From: an uncultured Anaeroplasma sp.
GTDB taxonomy: Bacteria > Bacillota_I > Bacilli_A > Acholeplasmatales > Anaeroplasmataceae
NCBI GenBank assembly: GCA_945920825.1
Contig: CAMEKD010000002.1
Location: 1-45,499, forward strand
Length of the DNA: 45,499 nucleotides
Direction of reading: 5' to 3'
Below are positions 1 to 9,525 of the stretch, one piece after another (the stretch's first letter is position 1; each line of letters opens with the position of its first letter). The position numbers and the translations under genes were made by a program. The notes below the pieces were generated by a model. It made no database searches and was not told where the DNA came from. It was given only the letters and a program-made list of their open reading frames with translations.

Positions 1-632
1 GCTGAGGTGGCTGGTTCTACAGCTACAATTTGAATATTAGGATTCTTCTCCTTTAAATATTTACCAACACCAGAGATTGTACCACCAGTACCTACTCCAG
101 CAACGAATATATCCACATTTCCATCCGTGTCCTCCCAAATTTCTGGGCCGGTTGTATCATAGTGCGCCTTTGGGTTTGCAGGATTGACGAATTGACCAGC
201 GATAATCGAATTAGGAATTTCCTCATTCAATTCCTTTGCGCGTTCAATAGCTCCTTTCATGCCCTTTGCACCTTCAGTTAGTACTAATTCTGCACCATAG
301 GCTTTAATTAGATTTCTTCTTTCTACGGACATAGTTTCTGGTAATGTAATAATTAAACGATAGCCCTTTGCTGCAGCAATGGCTGCAAGACCAATACCGG
401 TATTACCACTGGTTGGTTCAATAATGGTTGCACCCTTCTTTAATATACCCTTAGCTTCATAATCCTCAATAATAGCCTTCGCAATTCTATCCTTTACAGA
501 ACCTGCAGGATTAAAGCCTTCTATTTTTGCAATTATTGTTGCAGATAACTTATTTTGTTCATTATAATTTACTAATTCGACAAGTGGCGTTTTACCAACT
601 AAGTCGGTGATTGTTTTATATATTTTGCTCAT
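1..632 (-). CDS. cysK: Cysteine synthase A (O-acetylserine sulfhydrylase), 3' end cut by window edge
   Basis: Reverse translation begins [51 protein letters not shown] and contains [11 protein letters not shown] and [15 protein letters not shown], the classic CysK PLP-lysine and loop motifs. Not in the ORF track because it is truncated. Confidence 0.95.
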   Translation of the reverse strand, partial: MSKIYKTITDLVGKTPLVELVNYNEQNKLSATIIAKIEGFNPAGSVKDRIAKAIIEDYEAKGILKKGATIIEPTSGNTGIGLAAIAAAKGYRLIITLPETMSVERRNLIKAYGAELVLTEGAKGMKGAIERAKELNEEIPNSIIAGQFVNPANPKAHYDTTGPEIWEDTDGNVDIFVAGVGTGGTISGVGKYLKEKNPNIQIVAVEPATS

Positions 633-645
633 ACTATACCTCTTT

Positions 646-1926
646 TTAAATCTTGCTTAATGCATTTTTTAAATCATCAAGTATATCATCGATATGCTCA
701 GTACCAATAGATAATCTTATAGTACTATCATAAATGCCTACACGAGCTAATTCCTCTTTTGTCATTTCTGAATGTGTTGTTGAGGATGGATGGATGACCA
801 AAGATTTTACATCTGCAACATTAGCTAAAAGCGAGAAAATCTTTAAATTATCAATGAAGGTCTTTGCTTCCTTTTCTCCGCCTACAACATCAAATGTAAA
901 TATAGATCCTCCACCATTTGGGAAATACTTTTTATATAATTCTTGTTGCTTTAAATCCTTAGTAATGGATGGATGATTTACATTCTTTACCTTTGGATGA
1001 TTTGCAAGGAATTTAACAACCTTAAGTGCATTTTCTACATGTCGCTCTACTCTTAGAGATAATGTTTCAAGACCCTGAAGAGCAATGAATGCGTTAATTG
1101 GAGAAATTGTAGCACCGGTATCACGAAGTAATATTGCACAAATATAGGTAACAAAGGCCTGTGGGCCTAAAGCTTCATAAAAGGATATTTCATGGTAAGA
1201 AACGTTTGGTTCAACTAAATGCTTAAATTTACCACTCTTTTTCCAATCGAATTTGCCACCTTCAATGATTACACCACCGAGTGCTGTACCATGACCTACA
1301 ATGAATTTTGTTGCAGAATGTACGACAATATCCGCACCATATTCAAGTGGTCTTACTAGATAAGGTGTTGCAAATGTTGAATCGACAACAAGTGGGATAT
1401 TATGCTTATGTGCTACCTTTGCAATCTCTTCAATATCTACAACATCAGAATTTGGATTTCCTAATGTTTCGATGAATACAGCCTTAGTATTTTCCTTTAT
1501 AGCCTTATCAATTTCTTCAGGGATTGGCTTAACAAAGGTTGTTGTAATACCATAATTCGGTAATGTATGCTGTAATAAATTAATTGATCCACCATAAATA
1601 TTGTTTGCTGCAACAATATGATCGCCAGCAAAGGCTAATCCTTGGATAGTATAAGTAATTGCTGCTGCGCCTGATGCAACCGCAAGTGCACCACTACCAT
1701 TTTCTAGTGCACGAATTCTTTCTTCAAATACCCCCTGTGTTGGGTTTGTTAATCTACCATAAATATTTCCTGCATCGCGAAGAGAAAAGCGATCAGCTGC
1801 ATGGTCACTATTATTAAATACGTATGATGATGTTAAATAGATAGGAACAGCTCTTGCTCCTGTTGCGGAATCTGGATTTTCCTGTCCTGCATGTAATTGT
1901 AATGTTTCAAATTTGTAGTTACTCAT
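646..1926 (-). CDS. metY: O-acetylhomoserine aminocarboxypropyltransferase / sulfhydrylase (Cys/Met metabolism PLP enzyme)
   Basis: [42 protein letters not shown]-lysine region, 426 aa; RBS AGGAG upstream; 13 bp from cysK, so probably co-transcribed. Confidence 0.93.
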   Translation of the reverse strand: MSNYKFETLQLHAGQENPDSATGARAVPIYLTSSYVFNNSDHAADRFSLRDAGNIYGRLTNPTQGVFEERIRALENGSGALAVASGAAAITYTIQGLAFAGDHIVAANNIYGGSINLLQHTLPNYGITTTFVKPIPEEIDKAIKENTKAVFIETLGNPNSDVVDIEEIAKVAHKHNIPLVVDSTFATPYLVRPLEYGADIVVHSATKFIVGHGTALGGVIIEGGKFDWKKSGKFKHLVEPNVSYHEISFYEALGPQAFVTYICAILLRDTGATISPINAFIALQGLETLSLRVERHVENALKVVKFLANHPKVKNVNHPSITKDLKQQELYKKYFPNGGGSIFTFDVVGGEKEAKTFIDNLKIFSLLANVADVKSLVIHPSSTTHSEMTKEELARVGIYDSTIRLSIGTEHIDDILDDLKNALSKI

Positions 1927-1947
1927 TTTATCTCTCCTGTAGTTATT

Positions 1948-2049
1948 CTAAATATTTTTTTCTTCTAACTTAGAGCCACACATGAAATTATGACTCCTTT
2001 TCTTATTCATTTTTCCTAAGTACATACATCGAATGTCTTTTCTAATCAT
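1948..2049 (-). CDS. Putative 33-aa leader ORF upstream of metY: MIRKDIRCMYLGKMNKKRSHNFMCGSKLEEKNI
   Basis: Strong SD (GAAAAGGAGTGAAATT-ATG), lies between a promoter-like element and metY and ends 21 nt before the metY start. Too short for the ORF track. Confidence 0.45.
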   Translation of the reverse strand: MIRKDIRCMYLGKMNKKRSHNFMCGSKLEEKNI

Positions 2050-2067
2050 AATTTCACTCCTTTTCTA

Positions 2068-2125
2068 CTATTCCTATATATTTACTAGGATAACTATATT
2101 GTACACCTTTTTTATAAATTGTAAA
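2068..2125 (-). promoter_or_regulatory. Predicted metY leader promoter (TTTACA-N16-TACAAT) and downstream candidate Rrf2 operator CCTAGTAAATATATAGGAATAG
   Basis: -35 at 2120-2125, -10 at 2098-2103 (minus strand), operator-like element at 2068-2089 resembling the one at 2614-2636. Confidence 0.5.
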
Positions 2126-2136
2126 TAACGAATTTG

Positions 2137-2166
2137 GAAAAAATAAAAAGCCTAGAAATCTAGGCT
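2137..2166 (-). terminator. Rho-independent terminator of rrf2 gene
   Basis: Inverted repeat gcctagaaatctaggc (2150-2165) with a U-tract on the minus strand. Confidence 0.8.
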
Positions 2167-2169
2167 CAC

Positions 2170-2604
2170 TCAAATACTATATTCATTTCCCATTTTATTT
2201 TTTTCTTTATCCACTAAATCCTCTAAAGAAATACCTTCCGTATATTTTTTAATCACTTCATAGTATCCCTTCCAATAATCAATGGTCGTGCAGCATTCAA
2301 CCCTAGGACAAATATTGATATCCGTTTGTAAGCATGAAACTGGTGCTAAAGTTCCTTCTGCAGCAGATAATATTTCAAAGGTGTTATAGTTTTTAATATC
2401 CTTAGTTAAAATATATCCACCTGTATTACCTCTTACACTAATCAATAGTCTACTCTTTACTAATAAGGATACAACCTGTTCTAAATATTTTATAGAAATA
2501 TCCTGTCTTTTTGATACATCCTTTAGTGAAACAGGCTTACCGTTTGAATATGTTGCAATATCAATCATTAATCTTAAAGCATATCTTCCCTTTGTTGAAA
2601 TCAT
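2170..2604 (-). CDS. Rrf2-family transcriptional regulator, IscR-like with Cys cluster (C-x7-C-x4-CC)
   Basis: MISTKGRYALRLMIDIATYS...VSLKDVSKRQDISIKYLEQVVSLL...VRGNTGGYIL; CLQTDINICPRVECCTTIDYW resembles the cluster-binding region of IscR-type proteins. Confidence 0.9.
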   Translation of the reverse strand: MISTKGRYALRLMIDIATYSNGKPVSLKDVSKRQDISIKYLEQVVSLLVKSRLLISVRGNTGGYILTKDIKNYNTFEILSAAEGTLAPVSCLQTDINICPRVECCTTIDYWKGYYEVIKKYTEGISLEDLVDKEKNKMGNEYSI

Positions 2605-2613
2605 GTTATCCCT

Positions 2614-2643
2614 CTTTTCCTATCAATTTACTATAGTATTATA
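2614..2643 (-). promoter_or_regulatory. rrf2 promoter -10 (TATAAT) overlapping candidate autoregulatory operator CTATAGTAAATTGATAGGAAAAG
   Basis: -10 at 2638-2643; element at 2614-2636 closely matches the element upstream of metY. Confidence 0.5.
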
Positions 2644-2661
2644 ACATTTTTTTAAAAAAAG

Positions 2662-2693
2662 TAGAAAAAAAGAAAAGCCGAAAGGCCTTTCTC
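2662..2693 (-). terminator. Terminator of hydrogenase operon
   Basis: AAAGGCCTTTCGGCTTTTCTTTTTTT read on the minus strand. Confidence 0.7.
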
Positions 2694-2761
2694 CTAAAAT
2701 TTTGAAATATTATAAATAGATAATGAATCGGCTCTTTCTCAAACTTCAGTTCTTTACCATA

Positions 2762-4189
2762 TTATTTCAATATTGAAACAGCATCACTAATGGTTTTTTC
2801 TAAGGCTTCTTTTCCGTATTTATCTACCACAGCCTTATTCTTTTCCCCATGGGTTAGACATCCAGCCCCACCAATACATCCACCAACGCAAGCCATTCCC
2901 TCAATGAAGTTTGCATCCAGTACGTTTTTCCTCTTCTTTAGAAGTGCAATATGACATGCCTCAATGCCATCACAAGCACAGGCCTTTAAGTCAAAATCAA
3001 TATTTTGCTCCTTCAAGCCTTCCAAAACAGCATCGGATAATCCACCGGATCGTGCAAAGATTCTACCAAAGTAGGATGCATTGTCAAGTACATCCTCCTC
3101 AAGTGTAGTTATATTTATATCCTTACTATCAAATAGTGCCTGAAGCTCCTCAAACGTAATTACCTCATCGACATATGGCTTTACTGTATCGAGTCTAGCT
3201 TCAGCTTTCTTTGCTGTACAAGGGCCAATAAACACAACCTTTGCTTTTTCATCCGTTGTCTTTAAATATTTTGCAAGGGTTGCCATAGGAGATAAATTAT
3301 GAGAAACAAAAGGAAGTAAATCCGGAAATGAATTTTTAATATACCGCACAAAGGCAGGACAGCAAGAGCTTGTTAAAAATCCCTTCTCTGAAAGCTCTTT
3401 AGACTCCGCTTGTGCTACCATATCTGCACCTAGGGCAGCCTCAACCACTGTAAAGAAGCCTAATTCCTTAAGTCCCTTTATTACCTGGCCAAGCTTACCA
3501 TAGGTAAACTGACTGGATATAGATGGAGCTACAATAGCATAAACCTTATATTCTGTATTTTGCTTACTCTTTTTTATAAGATCGATAACATTTAAAATAT
3601 AGGATTTATCTGAAATTGCACCAAATGGGCATTGATATACACAAGCACCACATTGTATACATTTACTATTATCTATTGCAGCAGCATTATCCTCATTTAT
3701 AGAAATTGCTTTAACCTTACAAGCAATTTGACAAGGACGCTTACGATTTACAATAGCAAAATAAGGGCATACCTTTGCACATTGTCCACACTCTACACAC
3801 TTTGTTTTATCTATATGTGCTACATGGTTATGGTCAAAGGATATGGCACCCCTTTTACAAGCCTCCTCACAACGATGAGCCAAGCATCCACGGCAAGAAT
3901 CTGTAACCTCATAGCCTGCAGCTGGGCATTCATCACAGGCAATATCAATAACCTCAATTACATTAGGGTTATTCTTATCCCCACCCATTGCAATTTTAAC
4001 TCTTTCTCCAAGAATAGCTCTTTCCTTATATACGCAACAGCGCATAGTAGGAGTTTTTCCTGGTACAATCGTTTGTGGAATACTCATAACATTCTCTAAA
4101 AGAGTATCCTTCCACGCCTCTTTTGCAACCTCACGAAGTACCTTATATTTTAAATATTGAACCTTTGTATCAAATTTTCTAAACTCCAT
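2762..4189 (-). CDS. Monomeric [FeFe] hydrogenase, group B-like
   Basis: Ferredoxin Cys motifs (CVECGQCAKVCP, CIQCGACVYQCP) and H-cluster motifs TSSCCPAF, FIGPCTAKKAEA, EGMACVGGCIGGAG. Confidence 0.88.
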   Translation of the reverse strand: MEFRKFDTKVQYLKYKVLREVAKEAWKDTLLENVMSIPQTIVPGKTPTMRCCVYKERAILGERVKIAMGGDKNNPNVIEVIDIACDECPAAGYEVTDSCRGCLAHRCEEACKRGAISFDHNHVAHIDKTKCVECGQCAKVCPYFAIVNRKRPCQIACKVKAISINEDNAAAIDNSKCIQCGACVYQCPFGAISDKSYILNVIDLIKKSKQNTEYKVYAIVAPSISSQFTYGKLGQVIKGLKELGFFTVVEAALGADMVAQAESKELSEKGFLTSSCCPAFVRYIKNSFPDLLPFVSHNLSPMATLAKYLKTTDEKAKVVFIGPCTAKKAEARLDTVKPYVDEVITFEELQALFDSKDINITTLEEDVLDNASYFGRIFARSGGLSDAVLEGLKEQNIDFDLKACACDGIEACHIALLKKRKNVLDANFIEGMACVGGCIGGAGCLTHGEKNKAVVDKYGKEALEKTISDAVSILK

Positions 4190-4200
4190 AGTACATCTCC

Positions 4201-5379
4201 TTAGAAATAACTTACCTTTATCCTTTTACCCATCTTTTTAAGACATTCGGATAATTCCTCAACGAGATTCATTTTAATATTAAAAGTGATCGGTAAATCC
4301 GGATTTTGATGTGCTGGATTTACCGCTCTTCCAACATAAAAGTTTATATCTGTTGCTTCTTCAAATAAAAGCCTACAAATGAGTGATGCTCCATCACGCT
4401 GAAAGCCCCATTTTTCATAAAGCTTATTTTGACCTAAAGCATCCTTTGCATATTCAATTACCTTACTGATGGTAATAACACCCTCAGTTACTAAATCAAC
4501 CCCTTCAATTTCAGCAATTGGAGGAACATCTCCTCTTTCAAAGGAAAGACTTACCTTTATCTCTTTGCCAAGGTATCTTGCGGCAATCGATGAGGTTGTA
4601 CCACCACAAATAATATGCTTTCCTTCCTTAGAAAAGAATAAAGACATCATACGATTATTGTCATCACGATTACGTGGAGGTCCAAATAAAATATTCACTG
4701 GTTCTCTTTTTCTTACCTTGATGACACAGGCCGTTGCATCATCCCCTGGGTGGTGTCCATATTCCTTATCACACTGGTCGACTAGCATAGTAGCTAAAGT
4801 TTTTGCATTATATCCTGCTTGAGCTAAAGAAAGCATAAAATCAGCAATATCCTCAAGCTTCCATCCAAAATTATACGCAAGACCAATTCCAGCGTGAGGA
4901 CATCCATCACTCATTGCGATTAAGCAATCATCCTCTTGTAGATTAATAATGGATTTTAAAACCTTTTTCCCTTCAATATTAAGTTCCTTTGTAGGATAAT
5001 TATAAACATTAAAATTTCTTAAAAATATGACCTTAGGATTATCATATTGAATAATTTCAACGGTTCTATTTTCTATAATATGAATAATTGTAAATGTAGA
5101 ATATGCAACACCTCTTACAGAGCATATAGGTAATGTTGCTGCAATCGTTGAAACACAATCCTCAAGCTTTAATCCCTCTGCCATCATTGTAGAAATAATC
5201 TTTGATGTAAGTGTAGATAAAATACTCGCCTTAACTCCACTTCCTAGGCCATCGGCTAAAACAATAACCTGGGAATTATCCCCTTGGTTTACTATATCTA
5301 CATGATCTCCACAAAGCTCTTCTCCCTCATGATTTATACTTTTCCAGCCAATATCTGCACATAAATTATTCATCAACAA
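4201..5379 (-). CDS. SpoIIE-family (PP2C-type) serine phosphatase
   Basis: QVIVLADGLGSGVKASILSTLTSKI, DDCLIAMSDGCPHAG, HPGDDATACVIKVRKR; 14 bp overlap with the upstream sensory hydrogenase gene. Confidence 0.85.
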   Translation of the reverse strand: MLMNNLCADIGWKSINHEGEELCGDHVDIVNQGDNSQVIVLADGLGSGVKASILSTLTSKIISTMMAEGLKLEDCVSTIAATLPICSVRGVAYSTFTIIHIIENRTVEIIQYDNPKVIFLRNFNVYNYPTKELNIEGKKVLKSIINLQEDDCLIAMSDGCPHAGIGLAYNFGWKLEDIADFMLSLAQAGYNAKTLATMLVDQCDKEYGHHPGDDATACVIKVRKREPVNILFGPPRNRDDNNRMMSLFFSKEGKHIICGGTTSSIAARYLGKEIKVSLSFERGDVPPIAEIEGVDLVTEGVITISKVIEYAKDALGQNKLYEKWGFQRDGASLICRLLFEEATDINFYVGRAVNPAHQNPDLPITFNIKMNLVEELSECLKKMGKRIKVSYF

Positions 5380-7039
5380 TCGACTCCTTCAGCTTTGTAA
5401 GAGCAATTTTTGTCTCTGCTGCAGTCTCACCAAGAAGGGATGCTATTTCTTGAACAATTCGCATTTGTTTTTCTACAACATTATCTGCAATTTCTACGGT
5501 TTGACGACTAATTTCTTCTTTACGCTCACGCTGAGATTCTTCTTCCGTCACATCACGTAAAATTCCTAACAGTAAATGATATTCCTTATCGTAAACAATC
5601 GTCTTATCTACATATTTGCCATATTCCGCAAGATATTCTCTCTTATCATGAATTGGTCTTCCCATATTTAATACCTTAATAAAGTCATTTGGATCTAATA
5701 TACGTATGACCTGGTCTCCTAAAATATCCCCTGGATTACGTAAATTAAGCATTTTAAGTGCAGCTTGATTTACCTGCTGAACCTCTAGAGCTTCATTAAG
5801 TACAATTAATCCATTTGGTGTATTTCTAGAAATTGTGTCTGAAAAATTCTCAGCCTTTTCCTTTAGATATGGAAGGCACATTGAAATTTCTGCCTTGCCC
5901 TGTAAAATCGCAATAGCCTTAGCTCTACAAGTATCATATCCACAAGAACCACAATTCAGCTCATCCTCTTTTTTCATTTTACCCATCTGACGAAGTGTTT
6001 CTTGGATTTCAGCATCACTAGGAAGTGTTGTGCCACGATTAATAGTTAAGAAATTCTTCACAACCTCGTTTGGTGTAGGCTGTGCTACCTCAAAATCCTC
6101 TTTTCCTGCATAATCGGATACAGATAAATAATCCTTAACTGGAGACCTATGGAATTTTTCCATTACAGGTCCTCCAACACAGCTACCTACACATGCAGAC
6201 ATTTCGATGAAGCAGTTATGTACATTTCCTGCCTCAATATCCTTAAGTGCAGCCATACAGTTTTCAACACCATCCATAGCCATATAGCTATAGTTTGGAT
6301 TTGCCATAGCCATAGTCTTTAAAATTCCACCTGTCGTTGGGAAGAATCTTGCAAGACTCTTTTCATTTTTATCCTTTTTCTTTTCTAGAGAAATCCTTTC
6401 ATTATTTAACCATGCCGTAAGCTCATCAAAGGTTAAAACAGCATCGACAATGTTCTCATACTTCTGAGCCTCATCCTTCTTTGCAACGCAAGGTCCAATA
6501 AATACAGTTTTCGCATTTGGAATTCTCTTTTTAATATCTATACAATGCGCCTGCATTGGAGATAAAACATCAGCAAGATAAGGAAGTAAATTTGGATAAT
6601 ACTTCTGAATAAGTAAATTAATGGAATGGCAGCAAGAGCTAATAATAATATCTCTTTTCCCTTCATTAATCAGTCTATCATATTCCTTTTTAACAATCGT
6701 TGCACCAATTGCCGTTTCCTCTACATCATAGAATCCTAGCTTTTTTAATGCATCACGCATAGAATCTATACCTACACCCTCGTAATTTGCAACAAAGGAA
6801 GGTGCTAAGCTAACAACCACAGGGTCTCCACTTTGAAGTAAGACTCTAACCTTTTCCGTTTCATCGACAATTTGCTTTGCATCCTGTGGACAAACGACAA
6901 AGCACTGACCACATAAAATACATTCATCACTGATAATATATGCCTGATTTCCTGAAAAACGAATCGATTTTACAGGACAATGACGAATACACTTATAACA
7001 GTTTTTACAATTTGATTTTTTAAGAGTTAGACATTCCAT
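5366..7039 (-). CDS. Sensory [FeFe] hydrogenase-like protein (group C): 2x[4Fe-4S], H-cluster domain, Fe-S domain, PAS
   Basis: CKNCYKCIRHCP, CILCGQCFVVCP, SSCCHS, FIGPCVAKKDEA, SACVGSCVGG, CGSCGYDTCRAKA, then a PAS-like region (NGLIVLNEALEVQQVNQAALKMLN) and a coiled-coil tail. Confidence 0.87.
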   Translation of the reverse strand: MECLTLKKSNCKNCYKCIRHCPVKSIRFSGNQAYIISDECILCGQCFVVCPQDAKQIVDETEKVRVLLQSGDPVVVSLAPSFVANYEGVGIDSMRDALKKLGFYDVEETAIGATIVKKEYDRLINEGKRDIIISSCCHSINLLIQKYYPNLLPYLADVLSPMQAHCIDIKKRIPNAKTVFIGPCVAKKDEAQKYENIVDAVLTFDELTAWLNNERISLEKKKDKNEKSLARFFPTTGGILKTMAMANPNYSYMAMDGVENCMAALKDIEAGNVHNCFIEMSACVGSCVGGPVMEKFHRSPVKDYLSVSDYAGKEDFEVAQPTPNEVVKNFLTINRGTTLPSDAEIQETLRQMGKMKKEDELNCGSCGYDTCRAKAIAILQGKAEISMCLPYLKEKAENFSDTISRNTPNGLIVLNEALEVQQVNQAALKMLNLRNPGDILGDQVIRILDPNDFIKVLNMGRPIHDKREYLAEYGKYVDKTIVYDKEYHLLLGILRDVTEEESQRERKEEISRQTVEIADNVVEKQMRIVQEIASLLGETAAETKIALTKLKESIVDE

Positions 7040-7304
7040 TATATATCGCCCTTTCCTTTTCTAAAGCCACCATTACCTTTTCTTTGAAAAATGCATCAAA
7101 GGTTTCTGGTGTAATGCCAGTGAAAATATCATCATCTATTGTTATTGTAACGCCTAAACGATTACACTTATTTGAACAAAATCTTCCTGTTAAGATAATC
7201 TCATTATCTAGTTTATTTTCTTGAATTGTCTTTTGAAAAAGCTCAACTAATTTTTCAGATCCCTTAAGATAGCAACTTGATCCTACACAAATTTGAACAA
7301 TCAT
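7020..7304 (-). CDS. Thioredoxin-like [2Fe-2S] ferredoxin (NuoE/HydC-type fold)
   Basis: CVGSSCYLKGSEKLVELFQ...GRFCSNKCNRLGV four-Cys pattern. Confidence 0.82.
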   Translation of the reverse strand: MIVQICVGSSCYLKGSEKLVELFQKTIQENKLDNEIILTGRFCSNKCNRLGVTITIDDDIFTGITPETFDAFFKEKVMVALEKERAIYNGMSNS

Positions 7305-7305
7305 T

Positions 7306-7548
7306 TTACATCACTCTCGCTAGTACTTCAGTATTAAAGAATTCCATTACTGTATCTGGCTTAACGGAATAAAATTGATCCTCTACCATAACCGATACAC
7401 CTTGCTGGCATTTCCCTAAGCAAAATATACCAACAAGCTCCACCTTATCCTCAAGCATATTTTCCTTAATTAATTTTTGGAGCTCTTCAACCACTCTTCT
7501 TGAGCCCTTAATGTGACATGAGGAACCAATACATACTGTAATTTTCAT
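7306..7548 (-). CDS. Thioredoxin-like [2Fe-2S] ferredoxin, tandem paralogue
   Basis: CIGSSCHIKGSRRVVEELQ...GIFCLGKCQQGV four-Cys pattern. Confidence 0.82.
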   Translation of the reverse strand: MKITVCIGSSCHIKGSRRVVEELQKLIKENMLEDKVELVGIFCLGKCQQGVSVMVEDQFYSVKPDTVMEFFNTEVLARVM

Positions 7549-7995
7549 AATACCTACTCCTTTATCCTAATTTATATACATACTATAACAGAAAGATATA
7601 CCGTTATTGAAATATCCATAATAAAAAGGAAGTAATCCTATATTCGATGCTTAAGATTTCTAAATATAGTTACACCCTGCTATAGAAAACTGTATTTCAG
7701 TTTCACGCCTTTATCTTTTCGTATGCAATTCATATTTAAAGCTTATTCCATAATTAAGTGTACGAAATAAGCTCTAAATCCTTCTATATAGTCTTTCATA
7801 CGACTTTTTGGCAACTAAATTATAACAAATGTTACGTATTAATTCAATGATTCAATGCTCTTTTAGAACTACATATAGCTTAAGAAAAAACATTAAAACG
7901 TTATCATCTTAAAAACTAAAAAACATGAGGATTCTAAATGTATGCTATTTTATTTTTCATACTATAGACCCCAAATAAACTCTAAACATTATAAT

Positions 7996-8024
7996 TAAAA
8001 AAAGGACATTTTTTCATGCCCTTG
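7996..8024 (-). terminator. Terminator of metal ABC transporter operon
   Basis: AAGGGCATGAAAAAATGTCCTTTTTTT on the minus strand. Confidence 0.75.
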
Positions 8025-8028
8025 TATT

Positions 8029-8850
8029 TTATATAATTCTCTTTCTAATTTTACCTATTAGAATACATAAAATTAATACAACTAAATTAATAATTACAAT
8101 AATACTTCCTGCAGGAGTATCAATATAGTAATTTAAGATTAAACCTAAAAAACAGCAAAGAATGGAAATGATGACGCTTGAAATTATGACACTCTTATAG
8201 GTTTTAAAGATTTGTCTTGCAGAAACTGTTGGAAAAATAATTAAGGAAGATATTAATAATGCTCCCATAACCTTCATGCCTATAACTACAGTTAAGGCAC
8301 ATAAAATGGAAATAATGATAGAATAGAATTCACTATGCTTACTTGTCGATTTAAAGAAGGTTTCATCAAAGGTTAATGCAAATATCTTATTATATAATAC
8401 TATAAATGTACCAATGACAATAATACTTAATACGACACTTAGGATTAATTCTTCTTCAGTAATTCCTAAAATACTACCATATAGGTATCCTTCAATATCG
8501 ACATTCGTACCCTGTGTATGAATTACGGTATATCCTATCGCAAGCGATGATGCAGCAATAATACCAATGGCGGCATCTCCATGTATTTTATTCTTTTCTG
8601 TAAGCTTTAATATCAATACAGCAGCAAGGATTACAAGAGGCATAGCTAGGGCCAGTGGCGCCCAATTTAATGCGCTTGCAATAGCGGCAGCACCAAAGCC
8701 AACATGAGATAGGCCATCTCCGATCATAGAATTTTTCTTAAGTACCATAGATACACCTAAAAGTGCAGCACATATAGATATCGCACCCCCGACAACAAAG
8801 GCATAAACCATAAATTTATAGGAGAACATCTCGAAAATATTGAATATCAT
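8029..8850 (-). CDS. znuB: Metal (zinc/manganese-type) ABC transporter permease
   Basis: Polytopic; NSMIGDGLSHVGFGAAAIA and ALLISSLIIFPTVSARQI are typical of the ZnuB/MntB family. Confidence 0.88.
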   Translation of the reverse strand: MIFNIFEMFSYKFMVYAFVVGGAISICAALLGVSMVLKKNSMIGDGLSHVGFGAAAIASALNWAPLALAMPLVILAAVLILKLTEKNKIHGDAAIGIIAASSLAIGYTVIHTQGTNVDIEGYLYGSILGITEEELILSVVLSIIVIGTFIVLYNKIFALTFDETFFKSTSKHSEFYSIIISILCALTVVIGMKVMGALLISSLIIFPTVSARQIFKTYKSVIISSVIISILCCFLGLILNYYIDTPAGSIIVIINLVVLILCILIGKIRKRII

Positions 8851-9509
8851 AGATTGGCCTCCAAATAATCATCGGTTTTACCAAAATAATAACCATCCTG
8901 GGATAGAGCTAACACCTTATTTCCGATTAAGGAATCATTATCTATATCATGTGTAATCATAAGAATTGTTATATTATGACCTTCATTTAAATGCTTTAGG
9001 GTTGTATAGAATTCACTTTTTGATTTTTGATCTAGATTGTTACTAGGCTCATCTAAAATTAATAGATTTTCTGTTGCACATAGACTTCTTGCAAGCAATA
9101 CCTTTTGTCTTTGTCCTCCAGAAAGCTTGGAAAAGATCTTTTTCTTTAAATCTGTAATCTTTAGAATTTCCATAATTTCTAAAGCCTTTTTCTTTTCATT
9201 TTTATTATAAAAAGGACGAATGCCAACCTTATTGATAAAGCCAGACATGATAACTTCTAAAACCGAGGCAGGGAAATTCGGATCCACTCTAGTTTCTTGT
9301 GGCATATATCCTATGTTATCTATATGATATGTAATCTTACCTTCTATAGGCTTAATCAGCCCAAGCATTCCCTTAACCAATGTAGATTTACCAACGCCAT
9401 TAGACCCTAAGACGATGATAAAATCATTCTCCTCTATCTGAAATGAAATATCATGAAGAACTGCTTGTCTTTCATATCCAAGTGATAAATGCTCTACCTC
9501 AACTAGCAT
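8847..9509 (-). CDS. znuC: Metal ABC transporter ATP-binding protein
   Basis: GSNGVGKSTL Walker A, LSGGQRQKVLLARSL signature, LLILDEPSNNLD Walker B. Confidence 0.9.
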   Translation of the reverse strand: MLVEVEHLSLGYERQAVLHDISFQIEENDFIIVLGSNGVGKSTLVKGMLGLIKPIEGKITYHIDNIGYMPQETRVDPNFPASVLEVIMSGFINKVGIRPFYNKNEKKKALEIMEILKITDLKKKIFSKLSGGQRQKVLLARSLCATENLLILDEPSNNLDQKSKSEFYTTLKHLNEGHNITILMITHDIDNDSLIGNKVLALSQDGYYFGKTDDYLEANL

Positions 9510-9525
9510 GGTAAATCCTCCTTTT

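Noticed and set aside
734-976. Plus-strand ORFs antisense to metY and many other genes (for example 2911-3108, 3632-4099, 4469-4822, 13604-13906, 40828-41118, 44526-44810)
   Set aside because: All lie opposite well-supported coding genes, show low-complexity or non-protein-like translation, and lack convincing RBS/promoter context.
1926-2170. SAM (S-box) or T-box riboswitch upstream of metY
   Set aside because: The leader is only about 170 nt, and I could not see S-box conserved blocks or a T-box UGGN region; the leader ORF/hairpin explains it better.
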